Positions 36,454 through 45,749 of a DNA stretch of 64,000 nt are shown in pieces. The DNA comes from Rhodococcus sp. PAMC28707. GTDB taxonomy: Bacteria > Actinomycetota > Actinomycetes > Mycobacteriales > Mycobacteriaceae. Location of the stretch: contig NZ_CP039253.1 of NCBI RefSeq assembly GCF_004795915.1, forward strand, positions 62,001-126,000, in the 5' to 3' direction. The notes beneath the pieces are model-generated. The model searched no databases and had not been told where the DNA came from. It was given only the letters and a program-made list of their open reading frames with translations. How positions within the stretch are numbered: position 1 is the first letter of the stretch; each line of letters starts with the position of its first letter. The translations under genes and the position numbers were made by a program.

Positions 36454-37185
36454 TTGGTCGCGGCGCTAAACGCTTCGACGCAGGTAGGCTCGTTGATCGT
36501 GACGAGGCGATTGCGAGACCCACGGTTGATCGGCATCGTGGTTCTTCTCGCAACTCTGGCAGCGGCAGCGGTATCGGCACCTCATCTGTCGGCAGATCAG
36601 CTTCGGCACTGGGCGCTGTCGATCGGGCCCGTCTTTCCGCTCGTGTTCTTTCTCGTCCACGCGATCGTGACCATTCCGCCTGTGCCGCGAACACTGTTCA
36701 CTCTCACTGCCGGAGTTCTGTTCGGCCCGATCACCGGCATCGCTGTCGCGGTGGGTGCGTCGACCCTCAGTGCCGTTCTTGCACTGTTACTCGTTCGGAT
36801 AATCGGTCGGGAGTGGTTCGCCGCGAGGATGACACATCCTGCCGTTCGCGCGATCGACGACAGTCTGATTCGGCGCGGATGGCTGGCGGTGGGATCTCTC
36901 CGGTTGATCGCGCCGGTTCCGTTTTCGGTCGTCAACTACTGCTGTGGAGTTTCTTCGATTCGACTCGTACCGTTCGCTGTGGCCACTGCGGTAGGCATGG
37001 TGCCGGGAACGGTGGGCATCGTCGTCCTCGGTGACGCTATCGGCGGACACACGAATCCGCTGCTGCTCGCGCTCTCCGGTGTGTGTATTGCTGCCGGGGT
37101 GATCGGCCTCTACATCGATTGGCGTCTGTCGGCGTCGTCTCGGCTTCGAAGGCGAATTCCGAAACCCACAAGTAAACTCTTGTAG
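36454..37185 (+). CDS. TVP38/TMEM64 family membrane protein
   Basis: This roughly 243-residue protein has five to six membrane segments and the DedA-like VTT-domain signature: PPVPRTLFTLTAGVLFGP (about residues 75-92), LLVRIIGREWFA (about 112-123) and LIAPVPFSVVNYCCG (about 149-163). Homologues may act as lipid scramblases or transporters, but no substrate is known here. The annotated start is a TTG with GGAGG upstream; a GTG at 36499 (MTRRLRDPRLIG) is an equally plausible start 15 codons later. It diverges from mutA. M. tuberculosis has a similar gene (Rv1491c) near mutA. Confidence 0.85.
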   Translation: MVAALNASTQVGSLIVTRRLRDPRLIGIVVLLATLAAAAVSAPHLSADQLRHWALSIGPVFPLVFFLVHAIVTIPPVPRTLFTLTAGVLFGPITGIAVAVGASTLSAVLALLLVRIIGREWFAARMTHPAVRAIDDSLIRRGWLAVGSLRLIAPVPFSVVNYCCGVSSIRLVPFAVATAVGMVPGTVGIVVLGDAIGGHTNPLLLALSGVCIAAGVIGLYIDWRLSASSRLRRRIPKPTSKLL

Positions 37186-37214
37186 CTTTACTTCGTCTAA
37201 TCAAGCCTTATTCG

Positions 37215-37243
37215 TTGACTAGGAAAAATCAACCCTCTAGACT
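37215..37243 (+). promoter_or_regulatory. Strong candidate leaderless promoter for the SatD-like gene
   Basis: TTGACT (37215-37220) and TAGACT (37238-37243) are separated by exactly 17 bases in an AT-richer stretch, close to the SigA consensus. Only six bases separate the -10 from the ATG at 37250 and no Shine-Dalgarno is present. Transcription should therefore begin at or next to the start codon, giving a leaderless mRNA. Confidence 0.75.
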
Positions 37244-37249
37244 TGACGT

Positions 37250-37855
37250 ATGTTCGTTATGACAGTGGATCAACGTCGAAGTCGACGCGATGTCGACAGA
37301 GTCGAATCAGTGCTGGAACTAACTCGCCACGCTCCCCTTCTTCGAGGTTTCGAACGTACGGCAGGCGATGAAATCCAGGCAGTGGCAACCGACGCGCACA
37401 CTGTCGTGGACCTCGCGCTCACACTGGTCAGACTGGGAACGTGGAGCGTCGGCATCGGCATCGGACAGGTCGAAGAGCCACTGCCCGACACGACACGGGC
37501 AGGGCGGGGCCCAGCTTTCGAGGCAGCGCGTGACGCGGTCACCCGTGCCAAGAACGCGCCCGCTGCCGTCGCCGTCACGGCTGCGAATCCAAATCTCGTT
37601 ACGCCATGCCGAGATGCCGAGACCGCATTGACGCTGATCGCACTACTCATCACCGATAGAACAGAACAAGGGCATGAGGCGACAGACCTGATGGCCCGCG
37701 GCCATACGCAAAAAAGCGCGGCGGAGACTCTCCGGATCACCAAGCAGGCCATGTCTCAACGGTTGTCGGTAGCTCGGTGGAGTATCGAGGCGAGCGGACG
37801 CGCCCTCGCCGAGCGACTACTCACCGAACTCGACGTCACCACCGAAAACCACTGA
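37250..37855 (+). CDS. SatD-like protein with C-terminal helix-turn-helix
   Basis: This 201-residue protein resembles the SatD family: a GDEIQAV motif (about residues 40-46, compare SatD GDEFQ), WSVGIGIGQVEEPLP (about 64-78) and TRAGRGPAFEAARDAV (about 81-96). The fold hints at a palm/cyclase-like domain; that is inference. The C-terminus has a winged-helix-type segment HTQKSAAETLRITKQAMSQR (about 152-171), so database names such as MarR-type regulator are common. It begins at an ATG behind a leaderless promoter, and a small membrane protein follows 58 bases later. Neither ligand nor target is known. Confidence 0.7.
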   Translation: MFVMTVDQRRSRRDVDRVESVLELTRHAPLLRGFERTAGDEIQAVATDAHTVVDLALTLVRLGTWSVGIGIGQVEEPLPDTTRAGRGPAFEAARDAVTRAKNAPAAVAVTAANPNLVTPCRDAETALTLIALLITDRTEQGHEATDLMARGHTQKSAAETLRITKQAMSQRLSVARWSIEASGRALAERLLTELDVTTENH

Positions 37856-37913
37856 ATCTCCGGTCCGATCGAGTGCTCTCGGCAACACTGCACGGAATAC
37901 ATAGGGGGAATTC

Positions 37914-38432
37914 ATGATCGCGGTGACTCTGATACTTCTGGGGCTGTCGGCAACAGCCTCTGTCTTCCAGGCGAGAGCCTCGGTTCCGCGTTGGGCGCCT
38001 GCCGCACTATCTCTCACGTTGTTGGTATCGGCGGCAGCGGTCGGGACGACCACCGATCCGGCCCGAGGATTCGCCCTGGCCGCTACCTACGTCGTCACCG
38101 TTCTGGCGGCCGTGGCGGGTGGGTCGCCGATAGTCGCCGAAGTCTTCCGCTTGGCGCGACGAGACGGGACACCGAACCCGGACACGCCCGTAGAACCACT
38201 ACACGGCGGGCGCACAATCGGAATGCTCGAGCGCACTGCGGTCGCGGCATCCATTCTGGCCGGATGGCCCGAGGGAATCGCAATCGTTCTGGCGGTGAAA
38301 GGTCTTGCCCGATATCCCGAGCTACAAGGATCCCAGGCGTCCGCGGCGTCCGAGCAGTTCATCATCGGAACCTTCACCAGCGTCATGTGGGCGGTTGCCG
38401 TCTGTGGCGTCGGACAGGCACTCGCCACCTGA
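37914..38432 (+). CDS. Integral membrane protein, DUF3307-like C-terminal signature
   Basis: This 172-residue protein has about four membrane segments (near residues 1-17, 27-45, 55-72 and 150-170). The C-terminal half, with IGMLERTAVAASILAGW (about 102-118), AVKGLARYPEL (about 126-136) and EQFIIGTFTSVMW (about 147-159), resembles the end of DUF3307 proteins, where I recall AAKS-x-x-RF-x-EL and EYVLIGTLLSF. DUF3307 membrane proteins often neighbour satD genes in other phyla, so this may be the actinobacterial partner of the preceding gene. The match is by eye. A strong hairpin follows its stop. Confidence 0.65.
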   Translation: MIAVTLILLGLSATASVFQARASVPRWAPAALSLTLLVSAAAVGTTTDPARGFALAATYVVTVLAAVAGGSPIVAEVFRLARRDGTPNPDTPVEPLHGGRTIGMLERTAVAASILAGWPEGIAIVLAVKGLARYPELQGSQASAASEQFIIGTFTSVMWAVAVCGVGQALAT

Positions 38433-38450
38433 ACTGTGGGCAGATACACC

Positions 38451-38490
38451 TCATCCCTCGGCCGTCACAAAGTGACGTGCCGAGGGATGA
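38451..38490. terminator. Long hairpin between convergent membrane-protein and SPFH genes
   Basis: The arm 38451-38468 pairs with 38472-38490 around an AAA loop, an 18-bp stem with a single bulged T at 38478. It lies 18 bases after one stop and 26 bases before the other gene's stop, an ideal bidirectional terminator position. Confidence 0.8.
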
Positions 38491-38516
38491 TTCGAGCCTG
38501 ATGAGTCTGGGCGGGC

Positions 38517-39710
38517 CTAGTTCGGCTCTGCCGGCGGAGCCGTATCGGACTGCGGTGCAGCAAGTTGTCCGACTTCCGTGCCCTTGGTCAGACTGGGGTC
38601 AGGCGCCAACGAGGTATCGACCGGCGTCCGGGCAACCGCCTCGGCCGCAGCGACCGCCTGGGCCACTGCGGGATCCGTTTTCGTTTCGAACCACTCGGCA
38701 ACCTCGTCGGAATCGTCTGCAGCCTTGGGCTCGTCGCCGCTACTCGAGCTCGGCTCGTAACGGAAAACGCCGTCCTCGCCTGGTGTCCCGAGAGTCTTGG
38801 CGAAACCTTTCAACGCATCGCCGAAGTCGCTCGGGATCATCCAGACCTTGTTGGCGTCGCCCTGCGCCATCTGGGGAAGGGTCTGCATGTACTGGTAGGC
38901 AAGTAGTTCCGGAGTCGGCTTTCCCGCCTTGATGGCCGCAAATACCTTCTCGATTGCTTTTGCCTGACCTTGAGCCTGCAGATACTTCGCGGCCCTGTCA
39001 CCTTCTGCCCGCAGAATGCGAGACTGACGCTCACCTTCAGCTGTGAGGATCGAGGCCTGTTTGCCGCCCTCGGCAGCAAGAATACGGCTCTGCTTGTCGC
39101 CCTCCGCGGTCTTGATCGCGGACTCGCGATGGCCTTCTGCCGTAAGAATGGTGGCCCGCTTCTCGCGGTCCGCCTTCATCTGCTTCTCCATCGACTCTTG
39201 GATCGACGGAGGTGGATCGATACTCTTCAGTTCCACGCGTGCGACCCGCAGTCCCCATCGACCTGTCGCCTCGTCGAGAACGACGCGCAGTTGGCCGTTG
39301 ATCTGATCACGAGACGTCAGAGTTTCTTCCAGCGTCATGCCACCGACGACGTTACGCAGCGTCGTAGTGGTCAACTGCTCGACACCCACGATGTAATTGT
39401 TGATTTCATAGACCGCGGACTGCGGATTGGTCACCTGGAAATACACAACGGTGTCGATCGAAACCGTCAGGTTGTCCTTGGTGATCACCGGTTGCGGCGG
39501 GAACGACACGACGCGCTCTCGCAGGTCCACCTTCGCTCGAATCCGGTCGACGAACGGTACGAGGAAGGTCAGCTGCCCGGAAACGGTGCGAACATAACGC
39601 CCGAGCCTCTCGATAACTGCGGCCTCGGCCTGCGGAATAATCGATACGGATTTGGCCACGAGTATGACGACGAGTAGAACGATGACGCCGAGAACGATCA
39701 ATGCTGCCAT
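38517..39710 (-). CDS. SPFH/Band 7 (stomatin-like) protein with hendecad repeats
   Basis: This 397-residue membrane-anchored scaffold protein has an N-terminal helix (about residues 2-22) and a SPFH domain (IIPQAEAAVIERLGRY at about 28-43 through WGLRVARVELKSI at about 152-164). A helical tail follows with six consecutive 11-residue units of the type xAEGxxxSxIL (about residues 190-255). The acidic Pro/Ala/Asp-rich C-terminus is probably disordered. It follows an NfeD gene by three bases; SPFH-NfeD pairs form membrane microdomain assemblies around proteases or envelope enzymes. M. tuberculosis Rv1488-Rv1487 is the same pair. Confidence 0.92.
   Translation of the reverse strand: MAALIVLGVIVLLVVILVAKSVSIIPQAEAAVIERLGRYVRTVSGQLTFLVPFVDRIRAKVDLRERVVSFPPQPVITKDNLTVSIDTVVYFQVTNPQSAVYEINNYIVGVEQLTTTTLRNVVGGMTLEETLTSRDQINGQLRVVLDEATGRWGLRVARVELKSIDPPPSIQESMEKQMKADREKRATILTAEGHRESAIKTAEGDKQSRILAAEGGKQASILTAEGERQSRILRAEGDRAAKYLQAQGQAKAIEKVFAAIKAGKPTPELLAYQYMQTLPQMAQGDANKVWMIPSDFGDALKGFAKTLGTPGEDGVFRYEPSSSSGDEPKAADDSDEVAEWFETKTDPAVAQAVAAAEAVARTPVDTSLAPDPSLTKGTEVGQLAAPQSDTAPPAEPN
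38946..39143 (-). repeat. Six 33-base units encoding 11-residue AEG repeats
   Basis: Inside the SPFH gene, six in-frame units of 33 bases encode TAEGHRESAIK, TAEGDKQSRIL, AAEGGKQASIL, TAEGERQSRIL, RAEGDRAAKYL and QAQGQAKAIEK. The 11-residue period is that of a right-handed coiled coil, typical of SPFH oligomerisation tails. Confidence 0.85.
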
Positions 39711-39713
39711 TAA

Positions 39714-40154
39714 CTACGGTCCCCTCCACACGACGGCAGTAGCGCCGTCTATCTCCATCACGGTCACAGTCACTCCCGGTGCGTAGACCTCGGATTCGTC
39801 GAGAGGACGCGCAGTCCACACCTCGCCGCCGAGCTTTACCTGACCCTCGTGTGCCGAAACCTGTTCGAGCACGATCGCACTCTTTCCCGACAACGCAGCT
39901 GCATTCGTGGCGAGCGCAGGCGGAGCGGCGAAGCGTCGCAACAGCATCGGCCGCACACCCAGAACCAGCACCAAGGACACGAGTCCGAACACGACGGCAT
40001 CGGCCCACACCGGGAAGTCCGTGACGGCCGAAATGCCGGCGGTGGCAAGAGCACCACCGGCGATCATGAGCAGAAAGAAATCTCCCGTCAGCGCCTCGGC
40101 TGCCGCGAGTGCGATTCCTGCGATGAACCAAATTATCGCCGCCACAACTTCCAT
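39714..40154 (-). CDS. NfeD family membrane protein
   Basis: This 146-residue short NfeD (the form without the ClpP-class protease domain) has about three membrane helices (near residues 3-20, 28-45 and 50-67). It ends in the NfeD OB-fold domain with LGVRPMLLRR, GKSAIVLEQVSAHEGQVKLG and GEVWTARPL. NfeD partners SPFH proteins, and here it directly precedes one, with three bases between stop and start. It is the first gene of a two-gene operon downstream of the DUF3097 gene. Confidence 0.9.
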   Translation of the reverse strand: MEVVAAIIWFIAGIALAAAEALTGDFFLLMIAGGALATAGISAVTDFPVWADAVVFGLVSLVLVLGVRPMLLRRFAAPPALATNAAALSGKSAIVLEQVSAHEGQVKLGGEVWTARPLDESEVYAPGVTVTVMEIDGATAVVWRGP

Positions 40155-40186
40155 CTAACCAGAAATCGGACACCGGGCGGCGGCAC

Positions 40187-41005
40187 TCACTCCGTTACGA
40201 AGTCGACCAGCTGTTCGACCGCTCCGATCAGTGGGGCTTCGAGATCTCGGAACGTCGAGACCGACGAATACACATGTCGCCAGCCCTCCTTCGGAGTTCC
40301 CCACCCGAGCTCGCGACAGATTCCCGTCTTCCAATCCTGACCGCGAGGAATCTTCGGCCAAGCGCTGATTCCAACCGCTTTCGGCCGTACTGCTTCCCAC
40401 ACGTCGATGTACGGGTGACCGGTGACAAGTACATGCGGGCCGAGCGAGGCAGTCAATTTCGACTCCTTGGATCCCGTGACGAGGTGGTCGACCAGGACAC
40501 CTACTCGCCGGCCAGGGCCTGGTTCGAATTCGGCCAGGCGCTCACCCAGATTGTCCAGCCCCTCCAAGTGCTCTACAACGACACCCTCTACCCGGAGGTC
40601 GTGGCCCCACACACTTTCCACCAGGGCAGCGTCGTGCACGCCCTCGACCCAGATCCGGCTGGCACGAGCGGTACGAGCACGCAAACCCTCGACCTTGGTA
40701 GAGCCGGAAGCCGATCGCGTCGACTCGGCCTTCTTCGGAGAAGCCGTCGCACGCACGAGGGTGACGCGCTTGCCATCGATCAGAAATGCCGCTTCGCGCA
40801 ATGCGAACAACCGCGTCGTGCGAGCTGAATCCTCCAGGCGTACGAAATCACCGTCGTATGTGCGCTCGAACCCGACCACCGCACCGCAATAGCCGGTAGC
40901 CGAGTCCTCGACGACGAGTCCGCGCTCGGCCGGCACCTGCGGGACAGGCACCTTTCGCATGCGGCTGTGTCCTGAAAGTATGTCTTCGCCGTACATGTTC
41001 GTCAC
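40187..41005 (-). CDS. DUF3097 family protein
   Basis: This 272-residue actinobacterial protein has a conserved but uncharacterised domain: MYGEDILSGHSRMRKVPVP near the N-terminus, IWVEGVHDAALVESVWGHDLR (in two blocks, about residues 117-137) and VGVLVDHLVTGSKE (about 168-181). The WVEGVHDAALVE and DHLVTGSKE segments recall toprim-like acidic motifs, a suggestion only. I prefer the GTG at 41005 (MTNMYGEDIL); a longer frame to 41050 begins in sequence that does not look conserved, and an ATG at 40996 is also possible. It is divergent from the next gene with 66 bases between starts. Confidence 0.85.
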   Translation of the reverse strand: MTNMYGEDILSGHSRMRKVPVPQVPAERGLVVEDSATGYCGAVVGFERTYDGDFVRLEDSARTTRLFALREAAFLIDGKRVTLVRATASPKKAESTRSASGSTKVEGLRARTARASRIWVEGVHDAALVESVWGHDLRVEGVVVEHLEGLDNLGERLAEFEPGPGRRVGVLVDHLVTGSKESKLTASLGPHVLVTGHPYIDVWEAVRPKAVGISAWPKIPRGQDWKTGICRELGWGTPKEGWRHVYSSVSTFRDLEAPLIGAVEQLVDFVTE

Positions 41006-41071
41006 GGCCGACAACGGTAGCCACCCCCACGCCCGAGCGCGCGTCGCCACGCCGACCTATGCTTGGAAGTC

Positions 41072-41893
41072 GTGAGTTCTCCAAGTGCAAGCCTTGCCGT
41101 ATGGGCCAGCTCGTGGCTGGCCGGATTCAGTGCGCCCGACAACGTGATCGATTCGATGGCGGAGTGGGCACCGATGCATCTGGCAGTTGCCGGCGACCAA
41201 GAAACGGCGCTCGAGACCGGGCTGCCATGGCCGAGTCCTCGCGACGAGGGCGTGGCAGGCCTACTGACCCTCATTCGCGCTCAGGTACCGAGTGACCGCA
41301 CCAACCCCGCAATCGAACTCCTCCTCCCCCATCCTGGTGCCACGTCGAACGTGTCACCGAAGAGCATGTTCGGGCGCCTGGCCATTCAGACCGGAGAAGC
41401 CGTTCTGGTCGGCGATCCCGAGACCCGAGGACTGGGACTCGTACCGACTGTAGAGGGGCCGGACGTCCTCCGATGGACGGTGTTCTCGATCGTCCTGCCG
41501 CCGCGTGCGATGCGCGACTTCACGCTCGGGGAAGCCGAATACGCCATGCGTGAAGCGGTTCGTGGCGCTGCCGAAGCCCTCGGCTCGCTTCAATCACTAC
41601 CGACGCGAACCGAACTGGGAGACCCCCGAACACGTATCTCCGCCGAACTCGCCGATCTCGGCCGACACCGCTATCCGTCGGAAATGTCGGACCGGGCACT
41701 TCGAGTGCTCGAGTCGGCAGATCGAGTGGCAGCCATTCTTTCGGTGGCGCAACACTCTTCCCCGACCGAGCCCGCCACGGCACTCGGAGCGGCAGCACGT
41801 GAGGATTTGATCAGACCGTTGTGGGCTGCGGTGAGGAAAGCTCGTGCGATAGCACTCTCCACGAGTATCGAATCCAGGGCGCCAGGCCGCTAG
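41072..41893 (+). CDS. Conserved hypothetical protein, Rv1486c-like
   Basis: This 273-residue soluble protein has no recognised domain. It has a tryptophan-rich start ([20 protein letters not shown], about residues 7-26), a middle with [20 protein letters not shown] as two blocks, and an alpha-helical C-terminus. By position between ferrochelatase and the NfeD/SPFH genes it corresponds to M. tuberculosis Rv1486c, from remembered order. The GTG at 41072 is chosen; a TTG at 41063 is also in frame. Its stop overlaps the ferrochelatase stop on the opposite strand by two bases, leaving no room for a terminator. Confidence 0.75.
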   Translation: MSSPSASLAVWASSWLAGFSAPDNVIDSMAEWAPMHLAVAGDQETALETGLPWPSPRDEGVAGLLTLIRAQVPSDRTNPAIELLLPHPGATSNVSPKSMFGRLAIQTGEAVLVGDPETRGLGLVPTVEGPDVLRWTVFSIVLPPRAMRDFTLGEAEYAMREAVRGAAEALGSLQSLPTRTELGDPRTRISAELADLGRHRYPSEMSDRALRVLESADRVAAILSVAQHSSPTEPATALGAAAREDLIRPLWAAVRKARAIALSTSIESRAPGR

Positions 41894-42957
41894 CTGGGCC
41901 GTGTTGGGCGAACGGGCTGCTCGCAGCATCGAATTGCGCATCGACTGCCGTTGAGTGTCGAGCCGTACTTCGGGACACTTCCGATTCCACGCGGCGTCGC
42001 GTGGCTGAGGTGCTCTTCGACGAGTTCGAGGATCATCTGCGCGAACCGAGGATCGGTTCCCGGTGTCGAGGCCCGCGCGAAAGCCATATTGAGCTCCGTG
42101 GCCTTTTCCTCGGCCTCGGTGTCGAGGTCCCAGACGACTTCGAGGTGATCGGAGACGAATCCCACCGGACAAACGACTACCGCTTCTACGCCCTTGTCCG
42201 ACAGTGCATCCAAATGGTCGCAGATGTCCGGTTCCAGCCATGGCACCTGCGGCGGACCTGACCGCGACTGCCAGACGAGGTCGTAGTCGTCCACACCGAC
42301 GGCTGCCGCAGCGAGCCTGGACGCTTCCGCCACCTGCCTGCTGTAGAGGTGGCCGCCGTCGGCCGGGGGCCCGGCATTAGCGTCGGCAGCGCTCGGAATC
42401 GAATGTGCTGTGAACACCAATCTCGCCTTCGAGCGATTCTCGGGAGACAGCGAATCCATCGCGGCCGTAATCGAATCGGCGAAAGCGGCGATCAGTAAGG
42501 GATGGTCGTAGTACTGCCTGATCTTCACCAGGTCGGGTGCGTCGGAACCGACAGCTTCCCTGGCTCTGGCCACATCCTCGTGGTACTGGCGACAACCCGA
42601 GTAACCACCCCACGCCGACGTCGGAAACACCAGCGCGCGTTCGATACCGTCCGATTGCATCTGCGCGAGGGTGTCCTCGACCATCGGATGCCAGTTCCTG
42701 TTACCGAAATAGATCGGCAGGTCGACACCGGCCGTGGCGAATTCAGCTTCCAGAGCGGAGATGATGTCGCGATTGAGCGCATTTATCGGCGACACACCGC
42801 CGAAGTGCATGTAGTGCTCGACTACCTCGTCGAGTCGCTCGGGCGGAACCCCACGCCCGCGCGTCACATTTTCCAGAAACGGCCGAACATGTGCAGGCTC
42901 CTCCGGGCCGCCGAAGGAAAGAACCAGGATCGCATCGAAACCCGCAGACTCGGTCAT
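41890..42957 (-). CDS. hemH: Ferrochelatase (coproporphyrin III ferrochelatase type)
   Basis: This 355-residue enzyme inserts ferrous iron into a porphyrin. In actinobacteria the substrate is normally coproporphyrin III, so cpfC is the newer name. Motifs include [10 protein letters not shown] (about residues 11-20), [20 protein letters not shown] with the catalytic His (about 184-195) and [19 protein letters not shown] cysteine in [10 protein letters not shown] (about 143-152) and a C-terminal RCAIRCC (about 334-340) fit the [2Fe-2S] ligands known in the mycobacterial enzyme. The ATG at 42957 has GGGGAC just upstream. It follows inhA as in M. tuberculosis. Confidence 0.94.
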   Translation of the reverse strand: MTESAGFDAILVLSFGGPEEPAHVRPFLENVTRGRGVPPERLDEVVEHYMHFGGVSPINALNRDIISALEAEFATAGVDLPIYFGNRNWHPMVEDTLAQMQSDGIERALVFPTSAWGGYSGCRQYHEDVARAREAVGSDAPDLVKIRQYYDHPLLIAAFADSITAAMDSLSPENRSKARLVFTAHSIPSAADANAGPPADGGHLYSRQVAEASRLAAAAVGVDDYDLVWQSRSGPPQVPWLEPDICDHLDALSDKGVEAVVVCPVGFVSDHLEVVWDLDTEAEEKATELNMAFARASTPGTDPRFAQMILELVEEHLSHATPRGIGSVPKYGSTLNGSRCAIRCCEQPVRPTRPS

Positions 42958-42998
42958 GTCCCCATTGTGCGCGCTCGAAGACAACAGGTTCGCTCAGG

Positions 42999-43064
42999 TC
43001 GCCTCATGCAAGCATCGATCCACCATCTGGTAGGCCCCCACTCGTCGATGCTCACATGAGGCGA
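42999..43064. repeat. Two-part inverted repeat between inhA and hemH
   Basis: TCGCCTCATG (42999-43008) pairs with CATGAGGCGA (43055-43064), and inside it GCATCGA (43012-43018) pairs with TCGATGC (43045-43051). Together they give a 17-bp interrupted stem around a 26-base loop. It fills most of the inhA-hemH gap and begins six bases after the inhA stop on the minus strand. It may be an attenuator or RNA processing/stability element between the two genes. Confidence 0.7.
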
Positions 43065-43070
43065 GGCGGA

Positions 43071-43895
43071 CTACATGTCGTCGGGCAACCAGGTGTTGTG
43101 GCTGGCGCCGCCGTCGACGTACACGATCGAGCCGGTCGTTCCTGGCAACCAATCCGACAGCAACGCCACGATCGACTTGGCGACCACGGTCGGGTTGTCT
43201 ACGTCCCAGCCGATCGGCGCCGATCCGGACCAGTAATCGTTGAGCTGATTCATCTTGGTGGCGTCGCCGGTAGCCGTTCCGGCGATGGCCTTGGCAGCAA
43301 GGGTCTTGATCGGCCCAGCAGCAACCAGATTGGACCTGATCTTCTTCGCGGCGCCTACTTCACGAGCCACGTACCGGTTGACCGACTCGAGTGCAGCCTT
43401 TGCCACGCCCATCCAGTTGTAGTACGGCATCGAGGTACGCGGATCGAAGTCCATCCCGACGATGGAACCGCCCTCGTTCATGACAGGCAGAACAGCCCGC
43501 GCCAGCGACGCGTAACTCCACGCGGAGATTTCGAATGCACGCGCCGCGTCGGGACCGGGCCCCTCGAGGAACGGCAACGCACCCGGGCCCATGAGTGTGC
43601 GAGGCGCAAAAGCGATCGAATGCAAGACGCCGTCGATGCCTTCGGGGGCTACTTCACGAATACGATCGGCGAGCGCCGACAGGTGCTCCTCGTTGGTGGC
43701 GTCGAGTTCGATCGCGGGGGGCACTTCCTTCGGCAGGCGCTGTGCGATGCGATCGATCAACCGAAGCCGATCGAACCCCGTGATGATGACCTTCGCGCCT
43801 TGCTCCTGCGCCATGGCTGCGGCGTGGAACGCAATGGAGGCATCAGTGATGATGCCGGTGATGAGAATTGTCTTTCCTTCGAGCAGTCCGCCCAT
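43071..43895 (-). CDS. inhA: NADH-dependent enoyl-[acyl-carrier-protein] reductase InhA
   Basis: InhA reduces the trans-2-enoyl-ACP in the FAS-II cycle that elongates mycolic acid precursors; in mycobacteria it is the isoniazid target. The 274-residue protein begins [20 protein letters not shown], with the NADH-binding [11 protein letters not shown] loop (about residues 14-24), [10 protein letters not shown], and the catalytic [12 protein letters not shown] (about 157-168) giving Tyr and Lys. The substrate-loop region [15 protein letters not shown] is conserved. It lies 72 bases downstream of fabG1. Its presence supports a mycolate-producing host. Confidence 0.95.
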   Translation of the reverse strand: MGGLLEGKTILITGIITDASIAFHAAAMAQEQGAKVIITGFDRLRLIDRIAQRLPKEVPPAIELDATNEEHLSALADRIREVAPEGIDGVLHSIAFAPRTLMGPGALPFLEGPGPDAARAFEISAWSYASLARAVLPVMNEGGSIVGMDFDPRTSMPYYNWMGVAKAALESVNRYVAREVGAAKKIRSNLVAAGPIKTLAAKAIAGTATGDATKMNQLNDYWSGSAPIGWDVDNPTVVAKSIVALLSDWLPGTTGSIVYVDGGASHNTWLPDDM

Positions 43896-43967
43896 GTTCT
43901 TCCTTACCGATCGAATCGAAATGAGAAAAGAGGTCTACCAGTTGCGAAAACTTGGATGTCCGAGCGA

Positions 43968-44699
<732 letters not shown>

Positions 44700-44732
44700 C
44701 TATCTGTTCGTCCCGGAATGACAAAGCGAAAC

Positions 44733-44746
44733 TTACTGGTGAGTAA
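44733..44746. promoter_or_regulatory. 14-bp palindrome upstream of fabG1-inhA, candidate operator
   Basis: TTACTGGTGAGTAA is an inverted repeat (TTACT/AGTAA around four bases) in the 66-base gap between the VWA gene and fabG1, 42 bases before the fabG1 start. A/T-ended palindromes of this length are typical of TetR-type regulators. The regulator is not identified. Confidence 0.55.
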
Positions 44747-44756
44747 TAACAGCGAA

Positions 44757-45749
44757 TCAGGGCAATCGTTGCCGAAGAACCAAAGCCGTGCCCAAACCCA
44801 ATGCGGTGAGTACGACTCCGAGAATCAACCACGGACGGCTGGCATCTCCACGGGTGGTCTCGAACCCGATCTGCTCCTCCAGCGTGTCGTACACCGCGCG
44901 CAGTTCTTCGAGTGAGGACGCAGTGAAGAAGCTCCCACCGGAAAGATCGGCAATCTCCCGCAAGGACGGATCATCGACTGGAACCGGAACCCGCTCGACT
45001 CCCGACTCGTCTTCGATATCGACTGTCCCATAACTCGTTCCGAACGAGATTGTGGAAATCGGTACGTTCTTGTCCTTCGCGGCGCGCGCGGCAGTGTATC
45101 CACCCCGCGGATCGTCAGGGCTCTCCGGGACGGTCTGCTTGCCATCGGACAACAAGACGATTCGAGCGGGCGGGGCCGCATCGCCGCCACCGAGAACGGC
45201 TCCCAGCGTGTCGATCGACTGCAGCGAGGTGAAAATAGCCTCGCCAGTGGCCGTGCGTTCGCTCAATTGCAGTTTGTCGATGGCCGCCTTGGTCGCTTCT
45301 CGATTGGCGGTCGGAGATACGAGCACCGACGCCGTTCCAGCGAAAGCGACGAGTCCAAGGTTGATACCTGGAGTCAACCCTTCGGCGAACGACTTTCCTG
45401 CCTCCTGTGCAGCAGCCAGCCGAGACGGTTCGACGTCCGTTGCCTCCATCGACAACGACACGTCGATCACGAGTATCACCGTCGCCCGGTTTCGCGGCAC
45501 TTTTTGATCAGCAGTCGGGCCCGCCAATGCAATTGTCAGCACGAGCAGACCGGCCAGGATCAGCGCAGTCGGCACGTGGCGCCAGTAACCCGGCCGCGTC
45601 GGCGCTACTTTCTCCAACAGCTCCATGTTCGAGAACCGCAAAGTGTGTTTGTGACGCCGTCGCTGCGCCAATACGTAGCCGACGACCAAACCGACAACGA
45701 CGAGCACGAACAGCAGCCACCACGGTGAGGTGAACTCGGACAGACTCAC
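44757..45749 (-). CDS. VWA domain-containing membrane protein, Rv1481-like
   Basis: This 330-residue protein has two N-terminal membrane helices (about residues 8-26 and 58-76), an extracytoplasmic von Willebrand A domain and a C-terminal helix (about 306-324), the BatA-like layout. The metal-site motif DVSLS is at about residues 94-98, with [10 protein letters not shown] (about 193-202) as a later MIDAS part. It works with MoxR ATPases and DUF58 proteins, probably in envelope protein maturation. I chose the GTG at 45749, which overlaps the DUF58 stop; the frame reaching 45875 is only an extension into that gene. Confidence 0.9.
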   Translation of the reverse strand: MSLSEFTSPWWLLFVLVVVGLVVGYVLAQRRRHKHTLRFSNMELLEKVAPTRPGYWRHVPTALILAGLLVLTIALAGPTADQKVPRNRATVILVIDVSLSMEATDVEPSRLAAAQEAGKSFAEGLTPGINLGLVAFAGTASVLVSPTANREATKAAIDKLQLSERTATGEAIFTSLQSIDTLGAVLGGGDAAPPARIVLLSDGKQTVPESPDDPRGGYTAARAAKDKNVPISTISFGTSYGTVDIEDESGVERVPVPVDDPSLREIADLSGGSFFTASSLEELRAVYDTLEEQIGFETTRGDASRPWLILGVVLTALGLGTALVLRQRLP

